From Manis javanica (taxonomy: Eukaryota; Chordata; Mammalia; Pholidota; Manidae): a stretch of DNA of 64,000 nt. A program made the position numbers and the translations under genes. The notes under the pieces are model-generated. The model had not been told where the DNA came from. It did no database searches and worked only from the letters and a program-made list of their open reading frames with translations. Of this stretch, positions 12,300-22,800 are shown one piece after another. Within the stretch, counting starts at the first letter, position 1. Every line of letters starts with the position of its first letter. The stretch spans positions 107,897,001 to 107,961,000 of the forward strand of contig NC_133161.1 in NCBI RefSeq assembly GCF_040802235.1. The letters are read 5' to 3'.

Positions 12300-13390
12300 T
12301 GAAACACTTTATCTATAAAAGAGCACTCCTATTCTTTATTCTCTGAACTTGCCTATAGTTTTGCCTAGCTTGCATCTCCGGAATTGTAATTCTCTGCTAC
12401 TCCTGAATAAACCCATTTTTGCTGATAAAATAACTTTTATTTTTAAAGTTGGTATTACTTGGTGATCAGTGTGGGATCATAGAAGACCTCCAACAGCTCC
12501 AAACCTCATGAGCAAACAGGTGCCAGTACCCACAGGGTTCACTGAGCTTGCTGCTTTCCTGCCTATGCTGTAGCTGGAAGGTAAGTTTTCTCCTGGCTTT
12601 CAAGCTCCACTGTCCTTGCATGTTTGAGCTCTCCACGCTTTTTATTCAGGACCTGCTTTGAGGCTGTTAGGCTGGAGAAAGGAAAAACAAGGACATGCAA
12701 ACAGAACAGAGAGATGCCATAGGGGGAGAACAGACCAGAGCCCAAAGTCTGTGCTGTATATGGAAAGGGGACAGGTCTCCCTGAATTCCATCCGGATGTG
12801 CCAACTAAGACCCGGATGTCAGCCTCCTCCCTCTTGGAAGGAAAAAAGTTTCTAGTTACTATTATGTCACCTTTAGCCAATCGTACCTCTCAACACCCCT
12901 TAGGATAGCTTGCCTACTCCTCCCCCTCCTAATCCCTTATAAACGCCCACCTCCCTAACCGGGTGTGACTTCTCTGGCCTGTGACAAGTAGGCCACAGAA
13001 CCTCACCCCGGGGTATTTAAATAAATTACCTGGCCCCTTGTTGCCTCTCTTTGCCTGCTTATTTCAGCTAGAATTTATCTTACAGAGGCCTTGTCCTTTT
13101 TGAGAGTACTTATTTGGCATTTAGTCCATATCTTTTCAGGGATCAGACTGTTCCTATTGGAATTGTGCCAGCCTTCAGTCTGATTCCTTTTTAGATACAG
13201 ATTGTTTCTACTGGAACTATGCTGGTCTTTGGCCTGATTCCTTTTGGAACCAGGCTATTCTGGTTGAAATTCTTCAGTTTAGGACTTTTTCTTTTTACTG
13301 TAGAGAAAAACCTTTAAGAATTGGAACCTCAGTTATCAAAATTTTTTTAGGGTCCCCCCCCCTTCTAGGAGAGTCCAACAGTTTTGGTCA
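12300..13390 (+). mobile_element. ERV LTR and leader remnants
   Basis: There are two LTR-like stretches. The first (about 12300-12500) has CTATAAAAGAG and a GAATAAA. The second (about 12780-13085) has CTTATAAACGCC and AAATAAATTACC, followed by a U5-like segment. A leader-like region with imperfect repeats of roughly 55-60 bp follows at about 13140-13270 (each holding CAGACTGTT..TGGAA.TGTGC). Exact termini and family were not established. Confidence 0.5.
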
Positions 13391-14060
13391 CCCATACCCC
13401 CACACCCTGACACCCATACTCTGGCCTCACAACCATTTTCCTTCCTAGTTCTCTTGATTATCTCATGGCACAGTGACAGAATGTAAAGAACAGTGAAGTC
13501 TGAGCTAGAACGACAACCATAGCCTTCTATGAGATCTGGAGCAAGCCAGTCTGTAGGTGAATGTTAGTTTCCATGTCAGCAACCTGGAAGTAATAGTCCT
13601 GCCCTGTGTGTCTCATGAAATTTAATAAAATAATGGGACATGTCTATTGTAAAGTGCTTGAATGTATTTATTAGGTGCTGTACATAAACTATAGGTTTCA
13701 AGTATTTTACTTACAGACCCAAGTTCTTGCCTTCCTAGCCCAATACTTAAAACCCTTTGTGTGATTCTTCACACCCTTCCACATAGAGAACACTACAATA
13801 CTGTAACACTTAGCCTATATCTTCAACAAGCCACATCTGTTCTAGTCTCGGTACTTTCCAATATACCTTTCTCATCCTGTGGGGGATATAATTTAAAACA
13901 AAATTCCCTTCCAACCCAGAAAACCTCTCCACAAAGTAAAGTTTTGCGTTTTCTCTTTAAACATCAATTCAGAGTATGATGGTGCATCATAGGCAAGCAT
14001 AAAGGGCCGCAGAGACAAAAGGAAGCCTCGCTCTGTGTAGCTGCGTGGATACGACCCGCT
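13390..14060. other. Unique intergenic DNA, nothing recognised
   Basis: No coding potential, repeat family or structured element was recognised in this stretch, which leads into the CpG island. Confidence 0.4.
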
Positions 14061-14860
14061 ACCCTGGACAGGTCGCACAACTTGCAGTCGGGTGACAGAC
14101 AGGTGACCCCTGAGTTCCAGGATAGCGTGCGGCCGGGCTATAGGTGCCCGGACAACCGCACCTCAACACGAGTGCCCGGTGCTTGGAAGGCCTGCGTCGG
14201 ACTGCCGTGCCTCCGCCACTTGGGCTCACGCCGGCGCAGTACTCCCACAGGTCCACTACAGGCGCCAGGGTCGGGCGCGACCTCCTTCGGCCCCGCCTCC
14301 GTCGCTCCCTCGACGCGGCCGGCTGCGCAGGCGCGCCCGCCCGTCACTAGACTTCCGCTCCGGGTCCTCGGGGGTTCACGTAGCCTCTCGGGACGCCATT
14401 TCGCAGCGCTGGTGGGTCATGTGATTCGAGAGCGGCTGCCGGCCGGCTGCATGCTGACGCTGCGCGCCGGCGTGCGCCGCTACCGGCATGGCTGGCAGCC
14501 GTCGCTAGGCTTTGCGGCCGAAGGACCGTCCTGGGCGGTGTCAGCCCTCTACTGAAACGAGTGAGGGCGTGGGGCCCGCACGCCCGGCTGCAGTGTGAGG
14601 TGCGGGTCGCGGCGAGAGGCTCGCACCGGACTTCCAGGGCCGGTGGGGACACGCCTGGCGTAGGGGCAGCGCTCGGGACCGGGGTAGTGGGCCTGGCCCG
14701 CCGCAGGGGGCGAGGAGAGTGAGGCCGTCGAGATCACTGAGCGCCTCGGCCTGTGCTGTCCGCGTCCGCGTACTGTCCTATCTGTGGAGGGCACGCCGGA
14801 CGAATCTGGAGAAATTTTTTTCGGGTAATGGCGCGGGTATTCCGGGCTCTTGCAAGCGGG
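14060..14860. promoter_or_regulatory. CpG-island promoter, probably of the SNHG15 locus
   Basis: CpG is dense throughout, unlike the flanks. Visible promoter motifs include an NRF1-like GCGCAGGCGCGC near 14325, an ETS-like ACTTCCG near 14350, a YY1-like CGCCATT near 14393 and an E-box-like GTCATGTGA near 14416. Candidate splice donors (for example GA|GTGAGG near 14560) lie on the + strand. In human, the gene just upstream of MYO1G in the same orientation is the snoRNA host SNHG15, so this is the likely SNHG15 promoter. The assignment rests on synteny, not on sequence I could match. Confidence 0.6.
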
Positions 14861-15257
14861 GAGCTCTGCTCTAGAGCGGCCTGGTCTAGGGGACGAAGCT
14901 TAAGATGGCTCCTTGCGTCCCATCACTTGATAGGCAGCCTCTCCAAGGTTCCTTCCCTTCCCCAGGTCAGGAAGGACCTCGCTGCAGCCCATCCCATCCT
15001 ACCATCTGGCAGTTACCTGCGCCCATGGGCTACGGGAAGAAACCCAGGTGGGTCGAATTCTGCCCCGGAGACTCTCCCCTGGCCTGGTGTGCTGGTGCTC
15101 ACAGGCGGGCTGTGCGCCCCGGGCCTGAGGGGCTTGAAGGAACGTGGGCCGCAAGCCTCCAGCGTGCTTGGGTCTGGGGTGACCCTGTGCATTCCTATAG
15201 TGCTTGCAAGAACATTCCGAAATGGTTTGAGGCCTTGCCCTGCGCCATCCAGAGTAA

Positions 15258-15350
15258 GGTTATAGAAATTTCAGACAAGTGTGACCTGCCTTCCGTACCC
15301 ATGTACGGCATTGCACATTGTGTGGATCTGTACCAGCTTGTGTGATAACT
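15258..15350 (+). ncRNA. Possible structured RNA, H/ACA-like hairpin
   Basis: The segment can fold with an apical 6-bp stem at 15293-15298 with 15303-15308 around the loop CCAT. A basal GGTTAT/ATAACT pairing and an intermediate ACAAG/CTTGT pairing are also possible. An AGAGTA at 15251-15256 just 5' fits the H-box pattern ANANNA, and an ACA lies a few bases after the basal stem. The spacing is not ideal for an H/ACA snoRNA, so this is only a candidate for the snoRNA expected in an SNHG15 intron. Confidence 0.2.
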
Positions 15351-15389
15351 GTTCGCCACAAATGGCTAAATTTGTTAAGTAAATTGTGA

Positions 15390-15485
15390 AGTGCAGCTTT
15401 TCATTCACACTACCACAGGGTGCTTAGTGGCCACATTTGGTAAGTGGCTACTGTATTGGACTTTGCAGATTGTAGAAGTCACATC
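15390..15485 (+). repeat. MER5-like hAT-Charlie DNA transposon fragment
   Basis: The words TTAGTGGCCACATTTGG, AAGTGGCTACTGTATTGGA and TTTGCAGAT.TAGAA follow the order of the well-known MER5-type non-autonomous hAT-Charlie element. It is diverged, consistent with an ancient insertion. Confidence 0.6.
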
Positions 15486-15879
15486 TTTGCCAGAGTTAGT
15501 TGTTTCGGACTTTGGGTGTTTGCTGTGTTACAGGATCATTGCAAATTTTATTATATCCTTAAAACAAAATCCTTACCAAAGTTGAAGATGAAGCTCAGAG
15601 GGAGTGGTAAAGGTGGGGTGACCCTGCAGAATAACACAGAAAGGAGTAACAGGGATAAACCCTTCCTGGAGAGACGGACATAGAGGATATTTGCAGTTAG
15701 TAGGCAAACCAGAGAGAACCCAGGCCTTGGGGCAGGTAGGGTGAGGTCAGCATGCACTGATCTTAAAATGTGCATCTCACAGGCAGGAGGGCACTAATGT
15801 CGGGTGAACTTACTTGTTCTGCATCAAATTTCTTGAATCTTCACCCAGTTTAAATCTTTGAGGTCTGCTGTGAAGGGAT

Positions 15880-15990
15880 TTCAGGTCCTTTACAGATGAG
15901 GGGCCCAGGGTCAGAAGCACATGTGCAGGATTGCCAACCAGAAACTGGCAGGCTGGGATGGGAAGCCAGGCCTCCAGCCTGGTGCTCCTT
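15880..15990 (+). repeat. MIR SINE fragment
   Basis: TTTACAGATGAGG...CCCAGGGTC followed by a GGGATGGGAAGCCAGG-like end matches the order of a MIR (ancient tRNA-derived SINE). It lies inside the presumed SNHG15 intron. Confidence 0.5.
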
Positions 15991-17174
15991 CCCAGGATGC
16001 CACATAGGGAGTGGGAAGTGGCATCCAGAAGGGGTGGAGGGAAACACCCTGTGTTCTCTACTTGGTGTGAGGGTTGCTCAGTGCAGTCAGGGATAGTCCA
16101 GTATGGAGAGTGGCCAGCATGGTCATGGCAGGGCAGCTCGGCTCCCTTGCTCCTCTCAGTGGCTGGGTCACACCACAACCTCCTCTTAAAGGTTGAGCCT
16201 TCCAGTGGACCCAGATATGTCTCTTCAGTTCAGGGGCAGATGCTTGAAGACACCTGCCTTCACAGGACTACCGTCTGGGAGACACCTCCACATGAGTCTC
16301 CTTCCTGCAGTCCTAGGAGTGAGGTGCTGGCCCAGATGGGCTCTTCAAGGGTATTTGAGCAGCAGACAGCCTCAGCATGCATGAGGTGGCGCCTGCTGTC
16401 CACCATACAAGATATGCCTTTCTGTAATGCAACCCACTGCGGCTCAGTGCTTCTGGCCTCCCTGTGCTACCTGCAGGAGTTGGGGCTGCTGGAAAACGCT
16501 GAGACTGGCTCCAGCTGTTCTGAAGAACTAACTGTCCTTGTCTCTAGTCGGGGAGCCATGCATCCTACCGGAATCCATGAACCGGCACGCCATGTTGTCA
16601 CCTGGTGGGGCGCTTCACAGTTCCTGACAGGTGTGTGCCCCAGCGCCTGACATGCGGTATCTGCCATCCCCCAGGGCTTCAGCAAGAGAAATCCCAGGAG
16701 CCAGAGCTATAAGACACCTAAGAGATGACCCTTTCTTTGCAGGGTGTGCTGTTATCCCATGCAGTCTGCAGTGTGAGGGTCCAGGAAGGGCCTGGCTTAG
16801 GAGGTCAGCTCACTTCTGTTTCGTATGTTAATTGTCCATGAGTTCTTAAGCCAAGAAGTTCAAAACCTTGGATGTATCCCAACCGTGTCTTACTGTAAGT
16901 CAGGTGATTGAGTCCCAGATGTTCGTTGCCTCCAGAGTATCTTGTGATCAGACAGTTGTCTAGCGTCTGTACTCACATGGCCCTGCTCTGGCATGACATT
17001 GGTGGACTTTGTGGTTTTGGGTTCCAATGCAGCCTTCTCCCCAGGAGTCTTCTAGGCCAGTGTTATTTGACTCATCTCCCATCACAGAGGCCTGTTAGCT
17101 CATGTGGAATCAGAAATTGGGAACCCAGGTTGACTTCTGTCATCATCCAGTTGGCATTTGTAACAGTTCTCGGT

Positions 17175-17300
17175 TATACACTTACATCACTTAATTTTTA
17201 TAGCAAGCCTTGGAATCGTTTTCTATTTCCTAGTTAGTGTAGATGAGGAAGTGGGCACTGAGTGGGTGGCCTGCCCACAGTGACTCCTGGTGATGCATCA
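17175..17300 (+). repeat. MIR SINE fragment
   Basis: The order ACTTACATCACTTAATTTTTATAGCAA...TAGATGAGGAAGTGGGCACTGAG...GGCCTGCCCACAGTGAC parallels a MIR core and 3' region. Highly diverged. Confidence 0.55.
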
Positions 17301-17452
17301 CAGTGGCATCCAGGGCCTTTGTGCCTCAGCTTTTTGAGCAGGTTCACAGCCTCACCTGCTCCCTCTTTAGGGAATTTCTGGTTCTTGGCCCAGGCTGGGT
17401 GTGGGTGACTTGGGGCCTCTTGTGCTTATCTTACTGACATTCTTTCACCCAG

Positions 17453-17568
17453 GTTTGGGCACCATGTGGTCTGCTTCTGGAGCATGGACACCTGCTGTGT
17501 ACTGGAACCTGGGCCCCCTGACATCTCCTGAACAGGAAAAGGACATTTAATAAATGGTTCTTACAGTG
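17453..17568 (+). ncRNA. Terminal exon with poly(A) signal (SNHG15-like)
   Basis: An AG acceptor at 17451-17452 with a strong pyrimidine tract precedes about 115 bases that end 14 bases after an AATAAA (17549-17554). An L1 3' end is inserted directly at the expected cleavage region. This is the best-supported exon of the upstream transcript. Confidence 0.55.
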
Positions 17569-17717
17569 TAGCACAGAGAAGATACGTAGTGACTCTGTGG
17601 CATCTTACTCTACTGATGGACAGTGACTGCAATGGGATGTGGGTGGGATTTGATAATATGGGTGAATGTAGTAACCACAATGTTTTTCATGTGAAACCTT
17701 GATTTAAAAAAAAAAAA
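17569..17717 (+). mobile_element. Short L1 3'-end insertion with target-site duplication
   Basis: The sequence from AGCACAGAGAAG to the A run parallels the L1 3' UTR at about 11985-12135 (GATGGACAGTGACT, TTTTTCATGTGAAA). It is flanked by GGTTCTTACAGTG at 17556-17568 and GGTTCTCAGAGTG at 17718-17730 (11 of 13 identical), consistent with a severely 5'-truncated retrotransposition. Confidence 0.8.
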
Positions 17718-17730
17718 GGTTCTCAGAGTG

Positions 17731-19870
17731 CAATTCAGCCCAGTCTGTTTCTTCTTTCTTTCCATACTCAAGACATGAAGGAAGCAGGCCCTGCTCTTGA
17801 AGGAGGCTCAGCCAAGTTCATTCAGGCCTGGGTGTCTCCCATCTCATTCGTGCCTTTGCAGAGTGGGCAGTGGGGTACAGGCTGTCACCAGGAGCTTGTC
17901 CTGGAACCCTGGAGTGGGCTCCATTGGCTTGGCAGGATTCTCTGCCTCTTGTCCCCTTCACCAGCATGGGTCAGACAGGGTGGGATGCATCCTCACGCTG
18001 GAGTATATGCTGAGGCATCCAGACCCAGGTGTGTGGGTTGGTACTCTTAGTATGAGGGGTCCTGTTCCATCTGAGAAGTAATGTCACAGCCCACCAACAG
18101 ATTGCACCCACAAGCTGAGCCCATCTAGCTCAGTGTTGGTTATGTCAAGGAGTGTCAGGCTAGGCCAAGGCTGACTGAGCCACTTTTCTGTCCAGTTCAC
18201 TACTGACATAGTGACCATTAAAAAAAACCCAAAGCTACCTGTACCCCAAGACATGGTAGCTACCCCTGAGGGCATGAGCAGAAGACTCACCTCTGAACTG
18301 GAGACAAAAGGAGCCAGGAGACCCCACTGACCATCTGGGGTGGGGGTGAGGAGTTCTCTGAGTGCCCATAGAGGGTGAGGGGTGGCCCATGTAGACCAAC
18401 TTCAGGGCAGCATGGTGGGGCCTTCCCTGCAACTAAACCCAACAGTGGGGGTGTCCTGAAGTGAGGTGGAATAAACCTTCCATGCAAATACCCTGTGCAA
18501 TTGGGTAGGGGGGCCCAGAAACCATAAGGGACTCAGGGTTTGCACACATCAATGGCAGCAGCACAATGTGGGGGACACCAGGCAGAGTGGGGCATCTTGA
18601 AATTGATGTAGTTTGAACAGTGAAACTCCTGCCCCCATCCCCCTTTACTGTCCTGCGTAGATGCAGCCCAACGCCACACCCTGTCAGGGGTGTGCCCTGG
18701 GAAGCTGCCAATAGGGGCTCCACCTGTCCTGTGAAGGGGAAGGACAGTGGTGTGGGGTCACCAGGGTGGCAAGTCCCCTGCAGGTTGTCAGGGCCTCTAA
18801 AGCCTGCTTGTGCCACACAACAGCCTCTGAAGCCCAGATGGCAAGCTCCACCTATGGGTCAGTCCCCAACTTCAGGAAGTTCTTGAGGTTTTTACATGGA
18901 AAAGAAAACTTGTGACGCATGAAAAAAAGTTGAGGCCTCGGTCCCTGAGGTTTCACTGTTGTGGCCTTGTCCCTTTGGGTGTTACTACCAACCTGGTGGG
19001 GAAGTGAAACTGCCAGAGTCCTAAGCTTGGATTGAAAAGCCCTTCAAAAGCACTGGCCCCAGGGGGTGTGGGGTCTCCGTCTCACAGGGAGACCCACCCA
19101 GGTCTGCACGGAAATTCCAAGCTCAGGACTCTAGAGGTGCCGCGTCAGCAAGGTGACATCTGTGCCTGTGAGCTTTGGGGACCAGGTGGCACGGGGCTCC
19201 AACACCCATCCTGGGCCTTCCCATGGGGACCAGGTGGCACGGGGCTCCAACACCCATCCTGGGCCTTCCCATGAAGGAGGTCCGCTGCCTGGGCCATGAC
19301 GGCTGCGAGCCTCTCCTGGCAAGCATGTGTAGCTGGCTTTGCGCCCTGGCCTGGTGTGGCCCTGCATGCTGCAGTGACTGGCAGGACCCAGCCCCAAAGG
19401 CCTGGCCATTCACATTTTTACCTTTGTCAGGGTACAAGGTACCTACCCCAAAACCCACTGGTGCTGAGGTGAGGCTTGACAGAGAGGTGGATCGGCAACT
19501 TTGTCCTCACAGCCCCACAGGTGACTGCTGCAGGGCTGGGACCTCATAGCCGCTGCTTGGAGTTGGGTAACCAAGGTCTGAGTCGTTGCTACCTAAAGGA
19601 GCCCATGGGAGCCCACAGCACAGGCGCCTGGACCGTTAGGCACACCCACCCTGGGTGTGGGGACCAGGAAGCAGGGCCAGAGCCCCTCGGGAGGCTGCAG
19701 CAAGTGGGTAGGCCCCCCCTCCTCCCCGCCAGCCCACTTCCTACTTCACTGTGGCACTGAGAGGCAGGCAGGGCGCGCTGTGGGCAGGAGGGCTGGGCTA
19801 TCGCGGAGCAACCCTCCACCCTCTTAATAAGAAGGTCAGGCAACCTGGGTGGGTGCTTCCCACCAGCAGG
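17731..19870 (+). other. MYO1G 5' flank, mostly unique GC-rich DNA
   Basis: No coding exon was recognised. A perfect 48-bp tandem duplication lies at 19176-19271. An ETS/PU.1-like AGGAAGT on the minus strand (ACTTCCT at 19736-19742) lies about 130 bases upstream of the MYO1G start codon, where a haematopoietic promoter or 5' UTR is expected. No CpG island covers the start, which fits a tissue-restricted gene. Confidence 0.4.
19176..19271. repeat. Perfect 48-bp tandem duplication
   Basis: Copy one is 19176-19223 and copy two 19224-19271, identical base for base and beginning TGGGGACCAGGTGGCACGGG. It lies about 600 bases upstream of the MYO1G ATG. Confidence 0.95.
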
Positions 19871-22800
19871 ATGGCGGACGAGGGCCCTCAGTGCGGCAAA
19901 CCCGACTTTGTGCTTTTGGACCAAGTGACCATGGAGGACTTCATGGAAAACCTGAAGCTCAGGTGGGCCAGGGGCACTGTCTCCACCAGCCCAGGGAGGG
20001 GATTGCATACACACGCACCCTTACCACTGACTGGTGACCGCAGGGCCGTGGCAGAGCAGGAGGACTGTTGCCTCAGTGCAAGGGAGCAGTCAGTCCTGCA
20101 GTGGGCTCTCCAGACCCTGCCTCCCACACAACAATGTCTCCTTGTGACACTAACAGGGAGATCTGGTTGTCTCCCTGCTGCCCAGCAGGTACCAGCCTGG
20201 GCCGGGTGGGCACCCATCTCCCCCGTGGGGGCCCTCGGAGGCAGGCAGGCCCTGCCCAGGGGGGCATGTGAAGGAGCTGGTAAGTTCTCCAGGAGTGCTG
20301 CAGGGCGGAACGGGCAGAAGTGGCCTGGAGGAGGGCAAAAGGCTGGGAGGAGCCAGTGCACTTTCATCCCAGGACAGCCGGGACAGAAGGCAGTCTGCTG
20401 GAGAGAGCTTGGGGACAGGTTGCTGGGCTGGCTGTAGAAACCGGGGACAGGAAGTGAGCTGTTTTGTATGGGCTTGGCCTGATCTCACTTCATTCTTGTG
20501 ACCTAGCGCCTGAAGCAGGCAACCCCTCGGTGGGAAAGGTGGGACACCCAGCCTCTGCACTCTCAGAGCAGATAGGCAGCGGTAGGCCATGGCTACTGAG
20601 AGGGTGTACAGGCAGCTGAGTGAGGACTCCCTGTCAGGGCGGAGGAAGAGGAACCCTGTCTGCCTCAGTGGGAGGACAGGCCAGCACTCCTCCCAGGGCA
20701 GGAAGCCCAAGAGAGGGACAGACACTGACACCCCCAAGGTCCAGGAGTCCTGAAGGGGAGGGCCGAGAAATCAGGATGCAAGGAAGGGTGGTGCCCACAG
20801 CAGCCCGACCCTGCCATCAGGGTGGGGCTGGGTGTGGTCCCCTCTGTCTCTGGGTCCCCACACAGGCCGGAACCAGCCTGGGGCCCCTCCCCAGCCTTCC
20901 CCCCACAACCCCCATCTCCCCACCTGCAGCTGGGCCCTGCCCAGCATGGCCCTGGGGCAAGTTTGATCTTTCATAAAATGGGTGGTCACAACTCCTGTGA
21001 CATTGGGACCCCCAGCATCGGCCCCAATACTACCTGCGGTAGGGGTGGGCTCCCTCCAAGATGACACAAGGAAGATTCAGGTCAAGCCGCACCCCTTCTC
21101 TGCTCTCAGCCCCAGAGGTGGGCCAGACTCCCCACATGGGCCCAATGCCCCAGGACCTGGGTATGTGTCTGACCCTGGGTGCTGAGGACCAACTGGCCCC
21201 ACCTGTGCAGGTTCAAGAAGGACCACATTTACACCTACATCGGCGAGGTGCTGGTGTCTGTGAACCCCTACCAGGAGCTGCCCCTGTACGGGCCCGAGGC
21301 CATTGCCAGGTACCAGGGCCGTGAGCTCTATGAGCGACCGCCCCACCTCTACGCTGTGGCCAATGCTGCGTATAGGGCAATGAAGCTCCGGTCCAGGGAC
21401 ACCTGCATTGTGATCTCAGGTACCTGCCCCATGGCCAGGGCCCGGTCTCACAGCCTCCCTGGACCCCAGTATGTTCCTTCATCAGTGACAGGCCAGTGGT
21501 TGGAGTACCAGGGTCGGGGGTGGGCGCAAGGAGCCAGTCAAGCGGGTGCGGCCACTAATTCTGTCTGACTGTCATCTGTACGGCAGGGGAGAGTGGGGCA
21601 GGGAAGACAGAAGCCAGCAAGCACATCATGCAGTACATTGCTGCAGTCACCAACCCCAGCCAAAAGGCTGAGGTGGAGAGGTGAGGGCAGGGAGGGCTGG
21701 GGTCAGGGTGGGGAGGTGGGCACAGGGAGGGCTGGAGCCAGGGCAGCCTAGGCCTGAGTCTGACTGGGAGCAAAAGGTACACCCTCAGGCCAAGTTCAGT
21801 GGGCTTATCTGTCAGGGGCTCCAGGTGCCCCATACCCAGGACCTCCCAGGCCAAGCCTATTGCAGGGGCACCCTACCACTAAGAACAGGAAGAAGGTGAG
21901 GTGCAGAGGGCCAGCAGACAGTCACTGGGCCTCCCAGGGGGTCCCGATGGAAGGGGAGAAGGCCCAGGAAGGCCTCGGACACTAGGCCAGGTGTCAGGGT
22001 TTGGGCCAAGAACCCAGAAATCAGGGTCCGTTTTCTGCTGGCCTGCTGCTCCCTCGCTGTTCCACACTGGGCCTTGGGGGAGCAGCTTTCTGTGTGGGGG
22101 CCCCACTCTTCCTACCCAGATGGGGTTAGGTGGAGCCTGGGGGGACAGTGGTGGAGTTCCCAAGGGCACATGGCTGCAGCTGCCCATGCCTGAAGCTGGA
22201 AGTCCAGGCAGAGTGGCCACATTGTAGGCTGGGGAGGTAGGGTGCCCCACAGTGTGCTGAGGCCTTGCAGGCACCTCCCTCCCCAGAGTCTCAGAGCAAA
22301 GAGCCCTGCCACCGCTGGCTTGGAGCCTCATGGGGTGGCAGCTGCCTTGGGCTCCCTCTTCCTGTGATGGACACAGTGCTCAGTGTGAGGTCTGTGCATT
22401 AAAGCCCAGCCTCTTGCCTCTCAGGGTTAAGGACGTGCTGCTCAAGTCCACCTGTGTGCTGGAGGCCTTTGGCAATGCTCGCACCAACCGAAACCACAAC
22501 TCCAGCCGCTTCGGCAAGTACATGGACATCAACTTTGACTTCAAAGGAGACCCTGTTGGTGGTCACATCCACAGCTACCTGCTGGAGAAGGTGAGCCCTG
22601 TGGCAGCAGACTCCTCATAGGGCCAGGCAGAGCTGCCCACCCATGCTGACCCTCTTGCCTGGGGCTCTGGGATTGGGAACATACCTTCTCTGAGTCCCGG
22701 TTTGCAGGGCGGGGCTCCCTCTGTGGCCAGGTCCCCACCCCGTCTTCACTGTCCTGGGACCTCTGGGAGGGTAACCCCCTGAGGTGGAGCTGCTATCGGC

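Larger units (their letters stand above)
14400..17568 (+). ncRNA. SNHG15: Candidate SNHG15-like non-coding transcription unit
   Basis: The unit is proposed from three observations: a CpG-island promoter at 14060-14860, no conserved coding frame in between, and a good terminal exon at 17453-17568. That exon has a pyrimidine-rich acceptor TTCTTTCACCCAG and an AATAAA at 17549-17554. Orientation and placement a few kilobases upstream of MYO1G match human SNHG15, which hosts the H/ACA snoRNA SNORA9. I could not place the internal exons or the snoRNA with confidence. The long open frames here (for example 14753-15265 and 15931-16650) lack family features and look like chance frames in GC-rich DNA. 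Confidence 0.45.

Noticed and set aside
14753-15265. A 170-codon open frame near the CpG island
   Set aside because: GC-rich composition makes long chance frames likely. It shows no domain or signal, overlaps other frames, and the locus is expected to be non-coding.
15931-16650. A 239-codon open frame
   Set aside because: It spans a MIR and a hairpin, has no recognisable family features, and no splice or promoter arrangement supports it as a gene.
19751-20437. A 228-codon open frame across the MYO1G start
   Set aside because: It reads through MYO1G exon 1 into intron 1 past a clear GT donor. The real reading is the spliced one.
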